In this document: one piece after another, positions 52,311 through 61,448 of the stretch
Numbering within the stretch: position 1 is the first letter of the stretch
Layout of the letters: every line of letters begins with the position of its first letter
NCBI GenBank assembly: GCA_963810465.1
Contig: CAWENM010000003.1
Span: forward strand, 1 to 64,000
DNA: 64,000 nucleotides
Direction: 5' to 3'
DNA from: JARDZU01 sp963810465
GTDB lineage: Bacteria; Actinomycetota; Acidimicrobiia; Spongiisociales; ZC4RG35
Notes under the pieces: model-generated
The model's input: the letters and a program-made list of their open reading frames with translations, nothing else
Database searches by the model: none
Told to the model about the DNA's origin: nothing
Program-made: the position numbers and the translations under genes

Positions 52311-53009
52311 CTACCTGAACAGGTCTTCCTCCGGGGGCCTGATCAGGTCCTGACCCCGGCCTTCGCCACGCGGCCCCTGGTAACCACGGATCAGTGCGGC
52401 TGGAATCCCGTCCGCCTTCCCCATCACCAGGTCGGCAGCTGCAGCGAGCTCGTCGGCCACCGCGATCTCCGTGACCTCGAGCTCCCGACCCGCCCAGTCA
52501 TTCGTCCCTCGGAGGTCGATCACTGCCTCTAGACCTGACACCCCGATGGCAATGTCGGTGAGGCCTCGTCGCCAAGGCCGCCCGAAGGTGTCGGAGATGA
52601 TGACGGGGAGATCAACTCCGAGGATGCGCTCGAGACGAGTCCTGATCCGATGCGCCGACCGATCCGGGTCCTCGGGGAGCAGGATCATCGTCCCCAATTC
52701 GGCATTGGACCTGTCGACGCCGGCGTTGGCACAGATGAATCCGTGCGCCGTCTCGGCAATTATCAGATTGCCCCGTCGGCGCACCACGGAGACGGCTTCG
52801 GATTCCACCAACGCCCGCTTGAAGTCTTCCTCGTCGCCTTCAATGGTGACCACACGCCCCTCAGCCTTGGAGACGATCTTGTGCGTGACAACCAACACGT
52901 CCCCGGCCACCGGATCCAGAGGTGTGAGGGCGGTAGCGAGGATGTCGGTGAGTTCGTCGCCAGGCACGACTGTCCCGATCCCGGTCAGTGGAAGGATCTG
53001 AAGGGTCAC
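52311..53009 (-). CDS. cofE: Coenzyme F420-0:L-glutamate ligase
   Basis: 232 residues from GTG 53009, which overlaps the cofD stop (GTGA). It adds gamma-linked Glu to F420-0 with GTP. Motifs: LPLTGIGTVVPGDELTDIL, DVLVVTHKIVSKAEGR, ESEAVSVVRRRGNLIIAETAHGFICANAGVD (family signature) and VIISDTFGRPWRRGLTDIAIG. The length fits a stand-alone CofE; the C-terminal nitroreductase domain of mycobacterial FbiB is absent. Confidence 0.94.
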   Translation of the reverse strand: MTLQILPLTGIGTVVPGDELTDILATALTPLDPVAGDVLVVTHKIVSKAEGRVVTIEGDEEDFKRALVESEAVSVVRRRGNLIIAETAHGFICANAGVDRSNAELGTMILLPEDPDRSAHRIRTRLERILGVDLPVIISDTFGRPWRRGLTDIAIGVSGLEAVIDLRGTNDWAGRELEVTEIAVADELAAAADLVMGKADGIPAALIRGYQGPRGEGRGQDLIRPPEEDLFR

Positions 53010-53918
53010 AGGCTGAGTATCGCCCGGGCCAGATTGGCCGCGTCTTCCCTCGCGGCGATCCGGGTCTCCAGCGCCACCACCCTGACACCGCCGATTTCTC
53101 CTTCGTCGTCGCTGTCGGTGATATCGACCACGAGTGTGTCGATCAGGCCGTCATAGGACGCGAGCGACGGCGCCCGACCCGGTACCGAGGCCGAGGTCGG
53201 CCATCACTACATCGGCCGGGCCTTTGAGGGTGCGACCTCCGATCAGCGGGCTGACCGCGATCACGCTGGCGTGGCGTCGTACGGCCTGAACGATCGGCTC
53301 GATGGCGAGGATGGGCCAGATGGACAAAGGCGGGTTGGACGGCCCGATCACCACCAGATCGGCCGCATCGATGGCCTCGATCACACCGGGGGCGGGATTG
53401 GCGTGTGCGGCGCCGTCGAATTCGAGCTCTTTGACATGATCCTCGTGACCACGATCGACGAAGTACTCCCTGAATGTGAGTCTGCTCCCATCGGTCGTGG
53501 TGACCATGGTGCGGACCGGCTGGTCGGAGGCAGGCAGGATCGCGGATTGAATCCCGAACGCGGCCCGGACCGAGTCGGTCACTTCGGACAGGGGGACCCC
53601 CTGCGTCATCCGATCAGTGCGATTGATCTTGAGCGCGAGATCCCGATCGCCCAGCTGAAACTTGTTGTCGACACCGAATCGCGCCAGTTCTGAGTTGGCG
53701 ACGAAAGTGTCTTCTGCACGTCCCCAGCCATGCGAGCCTTCGATGCCGGCAAGGGTGTAGACCATGGTGTCGAGATCGGGTGACACGTAGAGCCCGTGGA
53801 TGGGGAGATCGTCCCCGACATTGACCACAACAGTGAGATCGACGTCGGCAAGCGCATCGAGGCCGCGTCCCAGCCGGGCTCCACCGACCCCTCCCGAGAG
53901 CTCAACGACCCTGGTCAC
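53006..53918 (-). pseudogene. cofD: 2-phospho-L-lactate (phosphoenolpyruvate) transferase, one frameshift near the C-terminus
   Basis: Builds dehydro-F420-0 or F420-0 from Fo and an activated phosphoenolpyruvate/lactate. The main part from GTG 53918 has ELSGGVGGARLGRGLD, VNVGDDLPIHGLYVSPDLD, WGRAEDTFVANSELARFGV, VVIGPSNPPLSIWPIL and KGPADVVMADLGL. The frame then stops early at 53151, but the expected tail follows in another frame (YDGLIDTLVVDITDSDD, then REDAANLARAILSL) and ends at 53006, exactly overlapping the cofE start. One base removed near 53157 restores a ~304-residue protein of normal length. A sequencing error is likely. Confidence 0.88.
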
Positions 53919-53956
53919 AGCTCTCGATATTGCTCAGTGGCGCGCTCCGGTTCACA

Positions 53957-56719
53957 ATGTCCTCCCGCATGACTAGTGCTTCAGCTCCGCAGATCGCGGA
54001 CGAATCAACACCCCTGGTGCCACCGGACGCGCCTCGCGTCAAGGTGATCGTCACCCTGGTGGAAGGCTCCGACCTCGAGGCGGCCTTGGCCACCGTGGAC
54101 CGGCAAGTCTATGAAGGCGTCCACGAGGTGGTCGTGATCGGTGACACGAATGGCGATTTGCCGGGCGGGGTGAGCTGGATGGCGACGCTGGAAGAGGCCA
54201 TCGCCGTCACCGGAGCAGAGGTCGACTATCTCTGGATCCTGCACTCCGATGCCAGGCCCCGGCCCGATGCGCTGGCGGCCCTGGTCTGGGAGCTCGACCG
54301 AAACGAAGCCTCGCTCGGTGGATCCAAGCTGCTCTTCGCTGGGACTCGTGACGAGTTGGAGTCGATCGGGAGCGCCACGGATGTGTTCGGCGATCCCTAC
54401 ACCGGGCTCGACGAAGGGGAGATCGACCTCCAGCAATACGACGTCGTGCGTGAGGTTGCCTTCGTGTCCTCGGTGTCGATGTTGGTGCGACGTGACCTGG
54501 CTCAAGGGCTGCGCGGCCTCGACGAGCTGCTCGAGCCGGTGGCCGCCGGGCTCGACTTCTCCCAACGGGCTCGCCTGGCTGGAGGGCGCGTGATCACCGT
54601 CCCCTCGTCGGAGGTCTATCACCAAGCCCGATGTGAGGAGAAGGCAGGTGGCTGGCGAGAGGAAGCCGGCCGTTTGCGGGCCATGCTCAAGGCCTACCGG
54701 CCCATCACCCTGCTCTGGGTGGTGCCCTTCGAAATCCTCGTCTCGGTCCTCGATTCGCTGGCCAACCTGATCCTCTTCCGCTGGAGAGTGGGTGCTCGCC
54801 ACCTCATCTCCTGGCTCTGGAACATCCGGCATTTGCCTTCCACGATCGCCGAGCGGCGTCGCTTCCGACAGGTTCGAGCAGTCGGAGACGAGGAGTTGTT
54901 CAGATTTCAGTCGAGAGGCTCTGTTCGTCTGCGAGAGGTCGGATCGGAGCTCACCGATCGTGTCCTTTCCATCTTCGATGATGACCAGGCGCTGGCTCGG
55001 GGCACCAGGAGGATCTGGTCGAGCCCCGGTATCTGGGGCGCTCTTATTGCGGCTGTCGTGGTCTTGGTGGCCTCGTGGTCGATCTTCTTCGTTGGCGTCC
55101 CCAACAGCGGCTACAACTTCCCCTTCGAGCCTCCGACGGTGGCCCTGGACCGGTTCTTCGCCGGCTGGAACGACTCAGGACTTGGCTCGGCTGACGCAGT
55201 CCATCCGGCCTCCGGGTTCACCGGGCTGATCTCGCTGGTCTGGTTTGGCGCAGAGGGAGCGGCCCGCACGATCGCAACCATCCTCTTCGCCGTCTTTGCC
55301 GTCCTGGGCATGGGCCGACTCGCGGGTCGTCTCGGATTCAGAGGGCCGGGCCGCTATCTCGCCGGCCTCGTGCTCCTCGCCGGCCCGGGAACGGCGCTCA
55401 TCGTCGGCGCCGGCTCCTGGCTGGCCCTGGGCGCAGCCGCCTTCCTGGCCTGGGCAGTCCGCTCCGTGATCCTCCACCCGGACGATCGGGGGAGGAGCTG
55501 GTTGACCCATGTCGGCTGGGTCCTCGTCTGGTCGATCCTGCTCACCGCCGTCTCACCATTGCTCGGTGTGATTCCGTTGGTGTCGGCCCTCCTGTGGCGT
55601 CTCATAGGCGGGAGCCGATCATCCCTTCGACTCGGTCTCGTCACCCTCTTGGCCGGTGTGGTGGCCGTGGGATTCGTATACGACGATCAAGGTTGGTTGC
55701 TCGATGTCGATCGCCGGCTGGGCCTGATTGTCCCCGATTGGTGGCCCGTCCTCATAGCTGTCACCACCATTCCTCTGATGCTCGTCGAGGGGCGTACGCG
55801 CCGACTTGGCTTCTTCGGTGCCTTGGTTGGTCTGGGCGGTCTCCTCCTGGTGCGACTCCCCTTGGGGGGACCGGGGGTTGAAGAGGCGGCCCTGGTGCTC
55901 GCGTCGTTCGGCTCGGCGATCGTCGTTGCCGCGGCTCTCGATCGTCTCAGCATCGAGCCCCGCCGTCTCCTGGCCTCGATCGGTGCCATCGCCATGCTCC
56001 TCGTGTCGGCGACCGGCCTGATCAACGGTCGTCTTGGCCTTCCGGCTGGTGACATCAACGAACGCCTCGGGTTTGCCTCGACGCTGGCCGAGCAGGCGAC
56101 GCCCGGGCGTGTCCTGGTGATGTCGACTGACCGCAGTCTCATCCCCGGCGAGGCGCGGCCGGGCCCCGGCATTTGGTATCGAGCCGTCGACGGTCACGGG
56201 ACGACCCTCGACGAGGTGTGGCTGCCAGAGCCACAGCCCGGTGACATCCAGCTCGCCAATGCAATCGACCGCATCGCCAGCGGCGCCGACCTGCGCCCCG
56301 GCGAGCTGCTGGCCGAGTTCGCCATCGACTGGGTGGTGGTGGAAGGCACCGAGACGCCGTTGGATCCGATCCTCGACTCGCAGGTCGACCTCGTCCCGAC
56401 CCCACTGGTCACGAACGCGGACGTGTTCGAGAACCCCCGTGTCGACCCGCTTGCCTCGGTCGAAGAAGATGTCGTCTGGCACCGGGAAGGCACCGGATTC
56501 GCTGGTCCGGTGTCGTCGGGGCCGGCTGTGCTCAGGGTCAACTACTCGCACGGTTGGAACCCCCAGCCCGAGTTGGAGGATTGGTTCACCACCGTCTCGG
56601 GGATGGACGGGACGGCGGTGTTCTCGGCGACGGGGTATCTCTCATACACTCCCTACGCTGCAGCCCTGCTCTTCGTCCTGGCATTGGGCCTCGTGGCATG
56701 GGGGCGGGCCAGACGATGA
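53957..56719 (+). CDS. Large membrane glycosyltransferase (GT2 domain + polytopic region)
   Basis: About 920 residues; ATG 53957 or 53969 are both possible starts. Residues ~20-260 are a GT-A domain: VKVIVTLVEGSDLEAALATV, VDYLWILHSDARPRPDALAAL (DxD-like SDA) and LDFSQRARLAGGRVITVPSS. About ten membrane segments follow (for example LIAAVVVLVASWSIFFVGV). A ~200-residue extracytoplasmic domain (NERLGFASTLAEQATPGRVL onward) and a final membrane anchor end the protein. Stop overlaps the DUF5719 start (ATGA). Presumably adds sugar to an envelope lipid or polymer (inference). Location beside cofD and DUF5719 is typical of actinobacteria. Confidence 0.8.
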   Translation: MSSRMTSASAPQIADESTPLVPPDAPRVKVIVTLVEGSDLEAALATVDRQVYEGVHEVVVIGDTNGDLPGGVSWMATLEEAIAVTGAEVDYLWILHSDARPRPDALAALVWELDRNEASLGGSKLLFAGTRDELESIGSATDVFGDPYTGLDEGEIDLQQYDVVREVAFVSSVSMLVRRDLAQGLRGLDELLEPVAAGLDFSQRARLAGGRVITVPSSEVYHQARCEEKAGGWREEAGRLRAMLKAYRPITLLWVVPFEILVSVLDSLANLILFRWRVGARHLISWLWNIRHLPSTIAERRRFRQVRAVGDEELFRFQSRGSVRLREVGSELTDRVLSIFDDDQALARGTRRIWSSPGIWGALIAAVVVLVASWSIFFVGVPNSGYNFPFEPPTVALDRFFAGWNDSGLGSADAVHPASGFTGLISLVWFGAEGAARTIATILFAVFAVLGMGRLAGRLGFRGPGRYLAGLVLLAGPGTALIVGAGSWLALGAAAFLAWAVRSVILHPDDRGRSWLTHVGWVLVWSILLTAVSPLLGVIPLVSALLWRLIGGSRSSLRLGLVTLLAGVVAVGFVYDDQGWLLDVDRRLGLIVPDWWPVLIAVTTIPLMLVEGRTRRLGFFGALVGLGGLLLVRLPLGGPGVEEAALVLASFGSAIVVAAALDRLSIEPRRLLASIGAIAMLLVSATGLINGRLGLPAGDINERLGFASTLAEQATPGRVLVMSTDRSLIPGEARPGPGIWYRAVDGHGTTLDEVWLPEPQPGDIQLANAIDRIASGADLRPGELLAEFAIDWVVVEGTETPLDPILDSQVDLVPTPLVTNADVFENPRVDPLASVEEDVVWHREGTGFAGPVSSGPAVLRVNYSHGWNPQPELEDWFTTVSGMDGTAVFSATGYLSYTPYAAALLFVLALGLVAWGRARR

Positions 56720-58008
56720 CCAAGGCACTCTTCGCCATCCTGGTAGCAGCCTTGACCGTGGGGGTGTTGCTCATCCCGAGCCTCGAGCCGCCCCAGGCCG
56801 ACGAAGTCGCCGCCGTCGACGCGCCGGCGGTGGCGGTGTGCCCGGTGGAAGAGGGGAGTGGCCGCACAACGACCATCGGGGTGGCATCCGGTGTCAACGA
56901 CGAGGGCAGATTCACCGCGTTTGGTGCCGGAGTGTCCGTGGGCTCGAGCACCTTTTCGACCGGCGCGTCCGGCTCGGCGGCGATCCCGCTGGCCGAGATC
57001 GCGCCGATTGGAACTGGCGCCGGCCTCGCCGAGCTGCCCGGACCAGACGTGGCGGCCGGCTCGGTGCTGGTGGGTGCCCAATCTGTTGCCGTCGAAGCTT
57101 GTGTCCCCAGCCCAATCCAGCAGACCTTGCTGGCCGGCGGCTCCACGGTGAGCGGCGAGAGGTTCCAGGTTCAGTTGATGAACCCTTACGCCGGTGAGGC
57201 CGCCGTGGATCTGATCGTCCAATCCGAGTCCGGTCTCGAGGCCGCCCCGCAGCTGAGAGGCGTCATGGTTCCTCCTCGTTCGACGGTCGTCATTGACCTC
57301 GCCGAGATCCTCCCGGGGAGACAATCGCTCTCCATCACCATCGAGGTGGCAAGAGGCAATGTCATGGCGGTGGGCAGATTCGATGTGGGGGCGGACGGCG
57401 CTCTCTGGCACTCGGTGGCGCCGGCTCTGGATTGGTATCTGCCCGTGCCTGCCGCAGGTCTTGGCGGTGATGTCGTCATCTCGACAGGTGTCGCGGCCGA
57501 AGTGGCGTTCCAGGTGGACGTGTATGGGCCCCAGGGTGTGGTCGAGGGCTTTCAGGACGGCGTGGTGCCCAGTCGAGGTGCCACGGTCGTCCCACTATCC
57601 GAGTTGGGCCTGGAAGGGGCGTCCGCGGTTCGAGTGATATCAACCCAGCCGGTGGCGGCGTTCCTTCGCAGTGTCGCCGAGACCGGCGTCGCCATCACCA
57701 GCGGAGCGTCGGTTGCTTCGTCCAGCTGGCTTCTCCCCGCTGCCGGATTGGCTCCTGGCGGAACCGGGTCCGCGGTGATCCTCAATGCCGGGCTCGAGGA
57801 AGATGTCGTCGTGGTCACCGCCCGACGCGACCAGTCGGCGGCACAGGAGCACACCATTCCCTCCGGCATGGTGCTGGAGGTTCCGGCCGTCGAGGGCGGT
57901 GCCAACGCCTACACGGTGAAGGGAATCGGCTCACTGGTGCCGATGTGGGTGACGACCACGGCCACCGGAGCGGCCTACAGCATCGGGGTTCCGATCATCG
58001 ATGAGTGA
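56716..58008 (+). CDS. DUF5719 family secreted protein
   Basis: 430 residues from ATG 56716. An N-terminal membrane or signal segment (LFAILVAALTVGVLLIPSL) is followed by an extracytoplasmic, beta-rich protein with repeated hydrophobic strands (FQVQLMNPYAGEAAVDLIVQSE; SVAPALDWYLPVPAAG). The layout matches DUF5719 proteins that sit after a large GT in actinobacteria. Function unknown. It overlaps the upstream GT by four bases and the next gene by eight, so it is one operon. Confidence 0.7.
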   Translation: MTKALFAILVAALTVGVLLIPSLEPPQADEVAAVDAPAVAVCPVEEGSGRTTTIGVASGVNDEGRFTAFGAGVSVGSSTFSTGASGSAAIPLAEIAPIGTGAGLAELPGPDVAAGSVLVGAQSVAVEACVPSPIQQTLLAGGSTVSGERFQVQLMNPYAGEAAVDLIVQSESGLEAAPQLRGVMVPPRSTVVIDLAEILPGRQSLSITIEVARGNVMAVGRFDVGADGALWHSVAPALDWYLPVPAAGLGGDVVISTGVAAEVAFQVDVYGPQGVVEGFQDGVVPSRGATVVPLSELGLEGASAVRVISTQPVAAFLRSVAETGVAITSGASVASSSWLLPAAGLAPGGTGSAVILNAGLEEDVVVVTARRDQSAAQEHTIPSGMVLEVPAVEGGANAYTVKGIGSLVPMWVTTTATGAAYSIGVPIIDE

Positions 58009-58360
58009 GGTCTGGCTCCGGCTGGCGATCGTCGCCGGGGCGGTCGCTCTTTCCCTGCTCGTGATGTTCGTCATACGTCGCCGGCCCGGCAGCTCGAACG
58101 CAGGCGATGGTCGCGGGCTCGACCCGGGTATCTACCTCTTCACTTCTTCGACCTGCTCCGATTGCGAGGGCGCGAGGGCGCGCTTGGCGGACATTCTGGG
58201 CGGCGCCGGATACGTCGAGATCAGGTGGGAGGACCAGCCAGGTTTGTTCACCCGACTCGACATCGGTGCCGTGCCCTGCACCGTCGTCGTCGGTGATGAC
58301 GGCTCGGCCTCAGTCCATCCCGGAATGCCCGATCGGGCCGTCCGAGGGTTGAATCCTTGA
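58001..58360 (+). CDS. Small membrane-anchored thioredoxin-like protein
   Basis: 119 residues. N-terminal membrane segment (LAIVAGAVALSLLVMFVI), then a thioredoxin-like fold: GIYLFTSSTCSDCEGARARL with a CxxC (C-S-D-C), and DIGAVPCTVVVGDDGSA, where the cis-Pro position of thioredoxins would be VP. Its topology suggests an extracytoplasmic thiol oxidoreductase. The start overlaps the DUF5719 stop by 8 nt. Its redox partner is unknown; the Cys-bearing neighbours are candidates. Confidence 0.7.
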   Translation: MSEVWLRLAIVAGAVALSLLVMFVIRRRPGSSNAGDGRGLDPGIYLFTSSTCSDCEGARARLADILGGAGYVEIRWEDQPGLFTRLDIGAVPCTVVVGDDGSASVHPGMPDRAVRGLNP

Positions 58361-58392
58361 ACAGGGATGTCCCAACACCTACCGTTTCCGCC

Positions 58393-58614
58393 ATGATTCT
58401 CAGTTGTGCCCGATGCGGCTCGCCGGCTGCCGCCGTCATGACCTTCTCCTACCCCGACAGCTCGGTCTGGATGGATGACCTGGTCAGCGGCGTCGAGCGG
58501 CACGGGTACGCCATGTGTGCCGATCATGCCGATCGCATGATCCCCCCTCTCGGGTGGACGTTGACCGACCGACGGACTGTGACTCGGTTGTTCGCCCCGC
58601 TCTCCGTGGCCTGA
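58393..58614 (+). CDS. DUF3499 family protein
   Basis: 73 residues from ATG 58393; a TTG at 58357 overlapping the upstream stop is a possible longer start. It opens with ILSCARCGSPAAAVMTFSY and has YAMCADHADRMIPPLGW. The C-x2-C and C-x2-H sets look like a small zinc site. This matches the actinobacterial DUF3499 pattern found near manB. Function unknown. It overlaps the next gene by TGATG. Confidence 0.75.
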   Translation: MILSCARCGSPAAAVMTFSYPDSSVWMDDLVSGVERHGYAMCADHADRMIPPLGWTLTDRRTVTRLFAPLSVA

Positions 58615-58892
58615 TGGCCCTCGACCGCGATCTGCTCGACGCGGTCAAAGACCTCGACGAGCACGATCTTCGTCGGCTTCTCATTCTGACCCGGGCGCAG
58701 CTCCAAGGCTCGGGTGCTCTCGGCGCCGACGACCACCCCGAAGTCCACCTCCGCCAGCAGGCGGTGCGTTGCGGCAAGACGGGCTGCACCCGATGCCCAC
58801 ATGGCCCCTACTGGTACGCATATTGGACCGAGAACGGGCGGAGACGCAGCCGTTATGTGGGTCGTCTCCTCGACGAGGAAGCATTGTTGTAG
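58614..58892 (+). CDS. DUF6788-like small Cys-rich protein
   Basis: 92 residues from ATG 58614. An N-terminal helical half (LLDAVKDLDEHDLRRLLILTRAQL) is followed by RCGKTGCTRCPHGPYWYAYWTENGRRRSRYVG. The C-G-K-x-x-C-x-x-C-PHGPYWY pattern resembles the zinc-ribbon-like DUF6788 family, often seen in DNA-associated or mobile contexts elsewhere, but here it sits in a core locus. Function unknown. Confidence 0.65.
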   Translation: MALDRDLLDAVKDLDEHDLRRLLILTRAQLQGSGALGADDHPEVHLRQQAVRCGKTGCTRCPHGPYWYAYWTENGRRRSRYVGRLLDEEALL

Positions 58893-58938
58893 GGCCGCTT
58901 CGGTCGTACCATGTGCTCCTCCCCAGCGTCGAGATGAG

Positions 58939-59115
58939 ATGAACTGTCCACAGTGCTCAAAACCTGATGTGATCGAGATCGAGCACGTCCTGCCCGACGG
59001 GACCCAGGTCTTGTTCTTCGCCTGTCACAACTGCGAAGAGAGATGGTGGAACCGGGATGGCGAAGACATCGACATCTCGCAGGTTCTGGAGATCGTCCGA
59101 CAGCATCGCGCGTGA
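58939..59115 (+). CDS. Small zinc-ribbon protein
   Basis: 58 residues from ATG 58939. NCPQCSKPDVIEI and FACHNCEERWW form a two-CxxC zinc ribbon similar in layout to TFIIS/RPB9-type ribbons. The stop overlaps the GTG of the next, large membrane protein (GTGA), so the two are coupled. Function unknown. Too short to be found by long-ORF rules alone, but the coupled overlap and intact ribbon support it. Confidence 0.65.
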   Translation: MNCPQCSKPDVIEIEHVLPDGTQVLFFACHNCEERWWNRDGEDIDISQVLEIVRQHRA

Positions 59116-61448
59116 CAACTCCACGGTCTCTCTTGCGGGGAAACCCCTGGCCGATCGTCCTCACACTCGCCGGGATCTCTCTCGTCATCCTCGTAGTGAT
59201 GAATCCGTGGTGGATCGTCGCTTCGACCACCCCCACCGGCGGCGACATGGGTGCCCATGTCTTCGGACCCGCGTTCCTCAGAGACAGCCTGCTCCCCGAA
59301 GGCAGATTCCAGGGTTGGTCGAACGACTGGTTCGCCGGATTCCCCGCGTTCTACTTCTACTTCCCGCTGCCGTCACTGACCATCGTCTTTCTCGACCTGT
59401 TCATGCCCTATGGGGTGGCCTTCAAGATCGTCACGGTCATGGGCCTGTTGGCGACCCCGCCCGCGGCTTACTACCTGGCTCGCTCGATGCGTCTGGGGAA
59501 GCACATCTCATTGGTCGCGGCCGGTGCGGGTGTGGTGTTCGCATTCTTCGAGAGCTATTCCATATACGGGGGCAACATCGCCTCCACGCTTGCCGGCGAG
59601 TTCGCCTACTCATGGTCGTTCGCCCTGTCCCTCTTCTATCTCGGCCTGCTCATCCGAGCGGTTCGTGACGATCGCAGATATCTCAAGTGGGCGGCTCTAG
59701 CTCTTGCCGCGACCGCCCTCTCCCATGTGCTGACGACCATTGTCGTCATCTTCGCCTCCCTCTTCGTCCTGCCCTGGCGGAAGGGTTTCTGGCGCACACT
59801 GGCCATCTGGCTCTGGGGGTTCGCCATTGCCGCGTTCTGGGCGTTGCCACTCATCGCCCGCATCGGTTTCAGCTCGGACATGTCCTGGACCCCGCTGTCC
59901 CGTTGGGAGGAGATCTTCCCGGTCGAACTGTGGCTCCTGCTCCCGCTGGCCATCCCGGGCGCGATCTGGATCAGCCGTCGCACCTCACGGGCTGCGCCGT
60001 TGCTGGCCGCGACGATCCTGCCGGTCCTCTACTTCCCCCTTCCCCACATCATGCCCGAGCTGTTGCCGAATGTGTTCGGCGGGGACCGATGGAAGCTGTG
60101 GAATGGCCGGCTCCTTCCCTATTGGTATTTCGGGGTCGCCTTCTTCGCCGCTGTTGGTGTCGGAGCCGCCGTCATCTGGCTGTCGAGGAGGCTGCCCTCC
60201 CGGGTCTCTGCGTATTGGCCCCGGGCCCTGATCGCCCTCATCACGGTTGTCGCCTGCGCTTTGGTCGTCGATTCGACCGAGTTCCCAGCGTGGGTGGCGA
60301 TACCTGTCGGGGTCGCCGGGGCCCTGATCATCGGGCTCACTTTCCTTTGGGGGTCGAACCTCTCCACCCGCGCCTTCCTCACCGGCGCCACCGTTTCCCT
60401 TGTGGTCCTGGGTGCCTTGTCCGGAGTGACCTTTGTCGATGGGTGGGCGAAGTGGAACTACGCGGGGTACGAGAGCAAGGCCAAATGGCCCGAGTACGAG
60501 GCGCTGATGGCCGAGATCGACACACTCCCCGACGGAAGGGTCCACTGGGAGGCCGCCAACAAGGAGCTCGGTGTGTACGGGACGCCGATGTCCCCGATGC
60601 TGATCCCGTATTGGACCGAAGGCTCACACCCCTCCATGGAAGGGCTCTTCTTCGAGTCGTCGCTGACCACCCCGTTCCATTTCATCAACTCATCGGAGAT
60701 GTCGGAGCGACCTTCGAACCCCATACCGGGACTGCAGTACCACACCGGTGAGATGGAACGTGGCCTGAAGCATCTCGAACTGTTCGGAGTGGACTACTAC
60801 GTGTCGGTGACACCTGAGGCCACCGAGCGAGCCGACGGGATCCCCGAGATGTCGAAGTTGGCCACGACCGGCCCGTTCAGCATCTATCAGCTCCCTGAGA
60901 CGGAGCTCGTCGAGGTGGCGTCGTTCCTCCCCTCGGTGTACGAGGTCCCCGAGCACGGTCTGCTCGACTCACTGACCGGCTCGGACACGGTCACCGGCTC
61001 GGATGGAGAGGAGCTCCCCAGCTTCTTCGACATGGCCCTCACCTGGTACGAGGACGTCGACAATCTCGACAGACTGGTGGTGACCGACGGCCCCGAGGAA
61101 TGGCCGCGCATCGAGTCGATCGAAGAGCGACCCAATGTTCCGTTGGAGGTGCCGGAGGACGCGGTCAGCGACATCGTGATCGAGGACCACAAGATCTCCT
61201 TCACCACCACCGCGGTGGGGATGCCACACCTCGTGAAGGTCTCCTACTTCCCCAACTGGACCGCGACCGGTGCCGACGGCCCCTGGAGGTCCACCCCCTC
61301 CCTGATGGTTGTCGTTCCCACGAGTGAGAACGTCGTGCTCGAGTTCGAGGACACTTGGGCGGAGACGGGAGGCAAGATCGCCACCCTGGTCGGAGTCCTG
61401 GGTCTAGTCGGCGTCGGGATCTGGGGCGTGCGTCGCCGCCAGACGTAG
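59112..61448 (+). CDS. Large polytopic membrane protein, YfhO/GT-C-like
   Basis: 778 residues from GTG 59112. About eleven membrane segments follow an N-terminal segment (IVLTLAGISLVILVVMNPWW). The first external loop has TPTGGDMGAHVFGPAFLRDSLL and SNDWFAGFPAFYFYFPLPSL, an acidic motif (GGDMGAH) like those in GT-C membrane glycosyltransferases. A ~250-residue extracytoplasmic domain (YESKAKWPEYEALMAEIDTLP onward) and a last membrane anchor end the protein. Probably a polyprenyl-phosphate-sugar-using transferase (inference). The 3' end overlaps the convergent GT2 gene by 45 nt. Confidence 0.75.
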   Translation: MTTPRSLLRGNPWPIVLTLAGISLVILVVMNPWWIVASTTPTGGDMGAHVFGPAFLRDSLLPEGRFQGWSNDWFAGFPAFYFYFPLPSLTIVFLDLFMPYGVAFKIVTVMGLLATPPAAYYLARSMRLGKHISLVAAGAGVVFAFFESYSIYGGNIASTLAGEFAYSWSFALSLFYLGLLIRAVRDDRRYLKWAALALAATALSHVLTTIVVIFASLFVLPWRKGFWRTLAIWLWGFAIAAFWALPLIARIGFSSDMSWTPLSRWEEIFPVELWLLLPLAIPGAIWISRRTSRAAPLLAATILPVLYFPLPHIMPELLPNVFGGDRWKLWNGRLLPYWYFGVAFFAAVGVGAAVIWLSRRLPSRVSAYWPRALIALITVVACALVVDSTEFPAWVAIPVGVAGALIIGLTFLWGSNLSTRAFLTGATVSLVVLGALSGVTFVDGWAKWNYAGYESKAKWPEYEALMAEIDTLPDGRVHWEAANKELGVYGTPMSPMLIPYWTEGSHPSMEGLFFESSLTTPFHFINSSEMSERPSNPIPGLQYHTGEMERGLKHLELFGVDYYVSVTPEATERADGIPEMSKLATTGPFSIYQLPETELVEVASFLPSVYEVPEHGLLDSLTGSDTVTGSDGEELPSFFDMALTWYEDVDNLDRLVVTDGPEEWPRIESIEERPNVPLEVPEDAVSDIVIEDHKISFTTTAVGMPHLVKVSYFPNWTATGADGPWRSTPSLMVVVPTSENVVLEFEDTWAETGGKIATLVGVLGLVGVGIWGVRRRQT

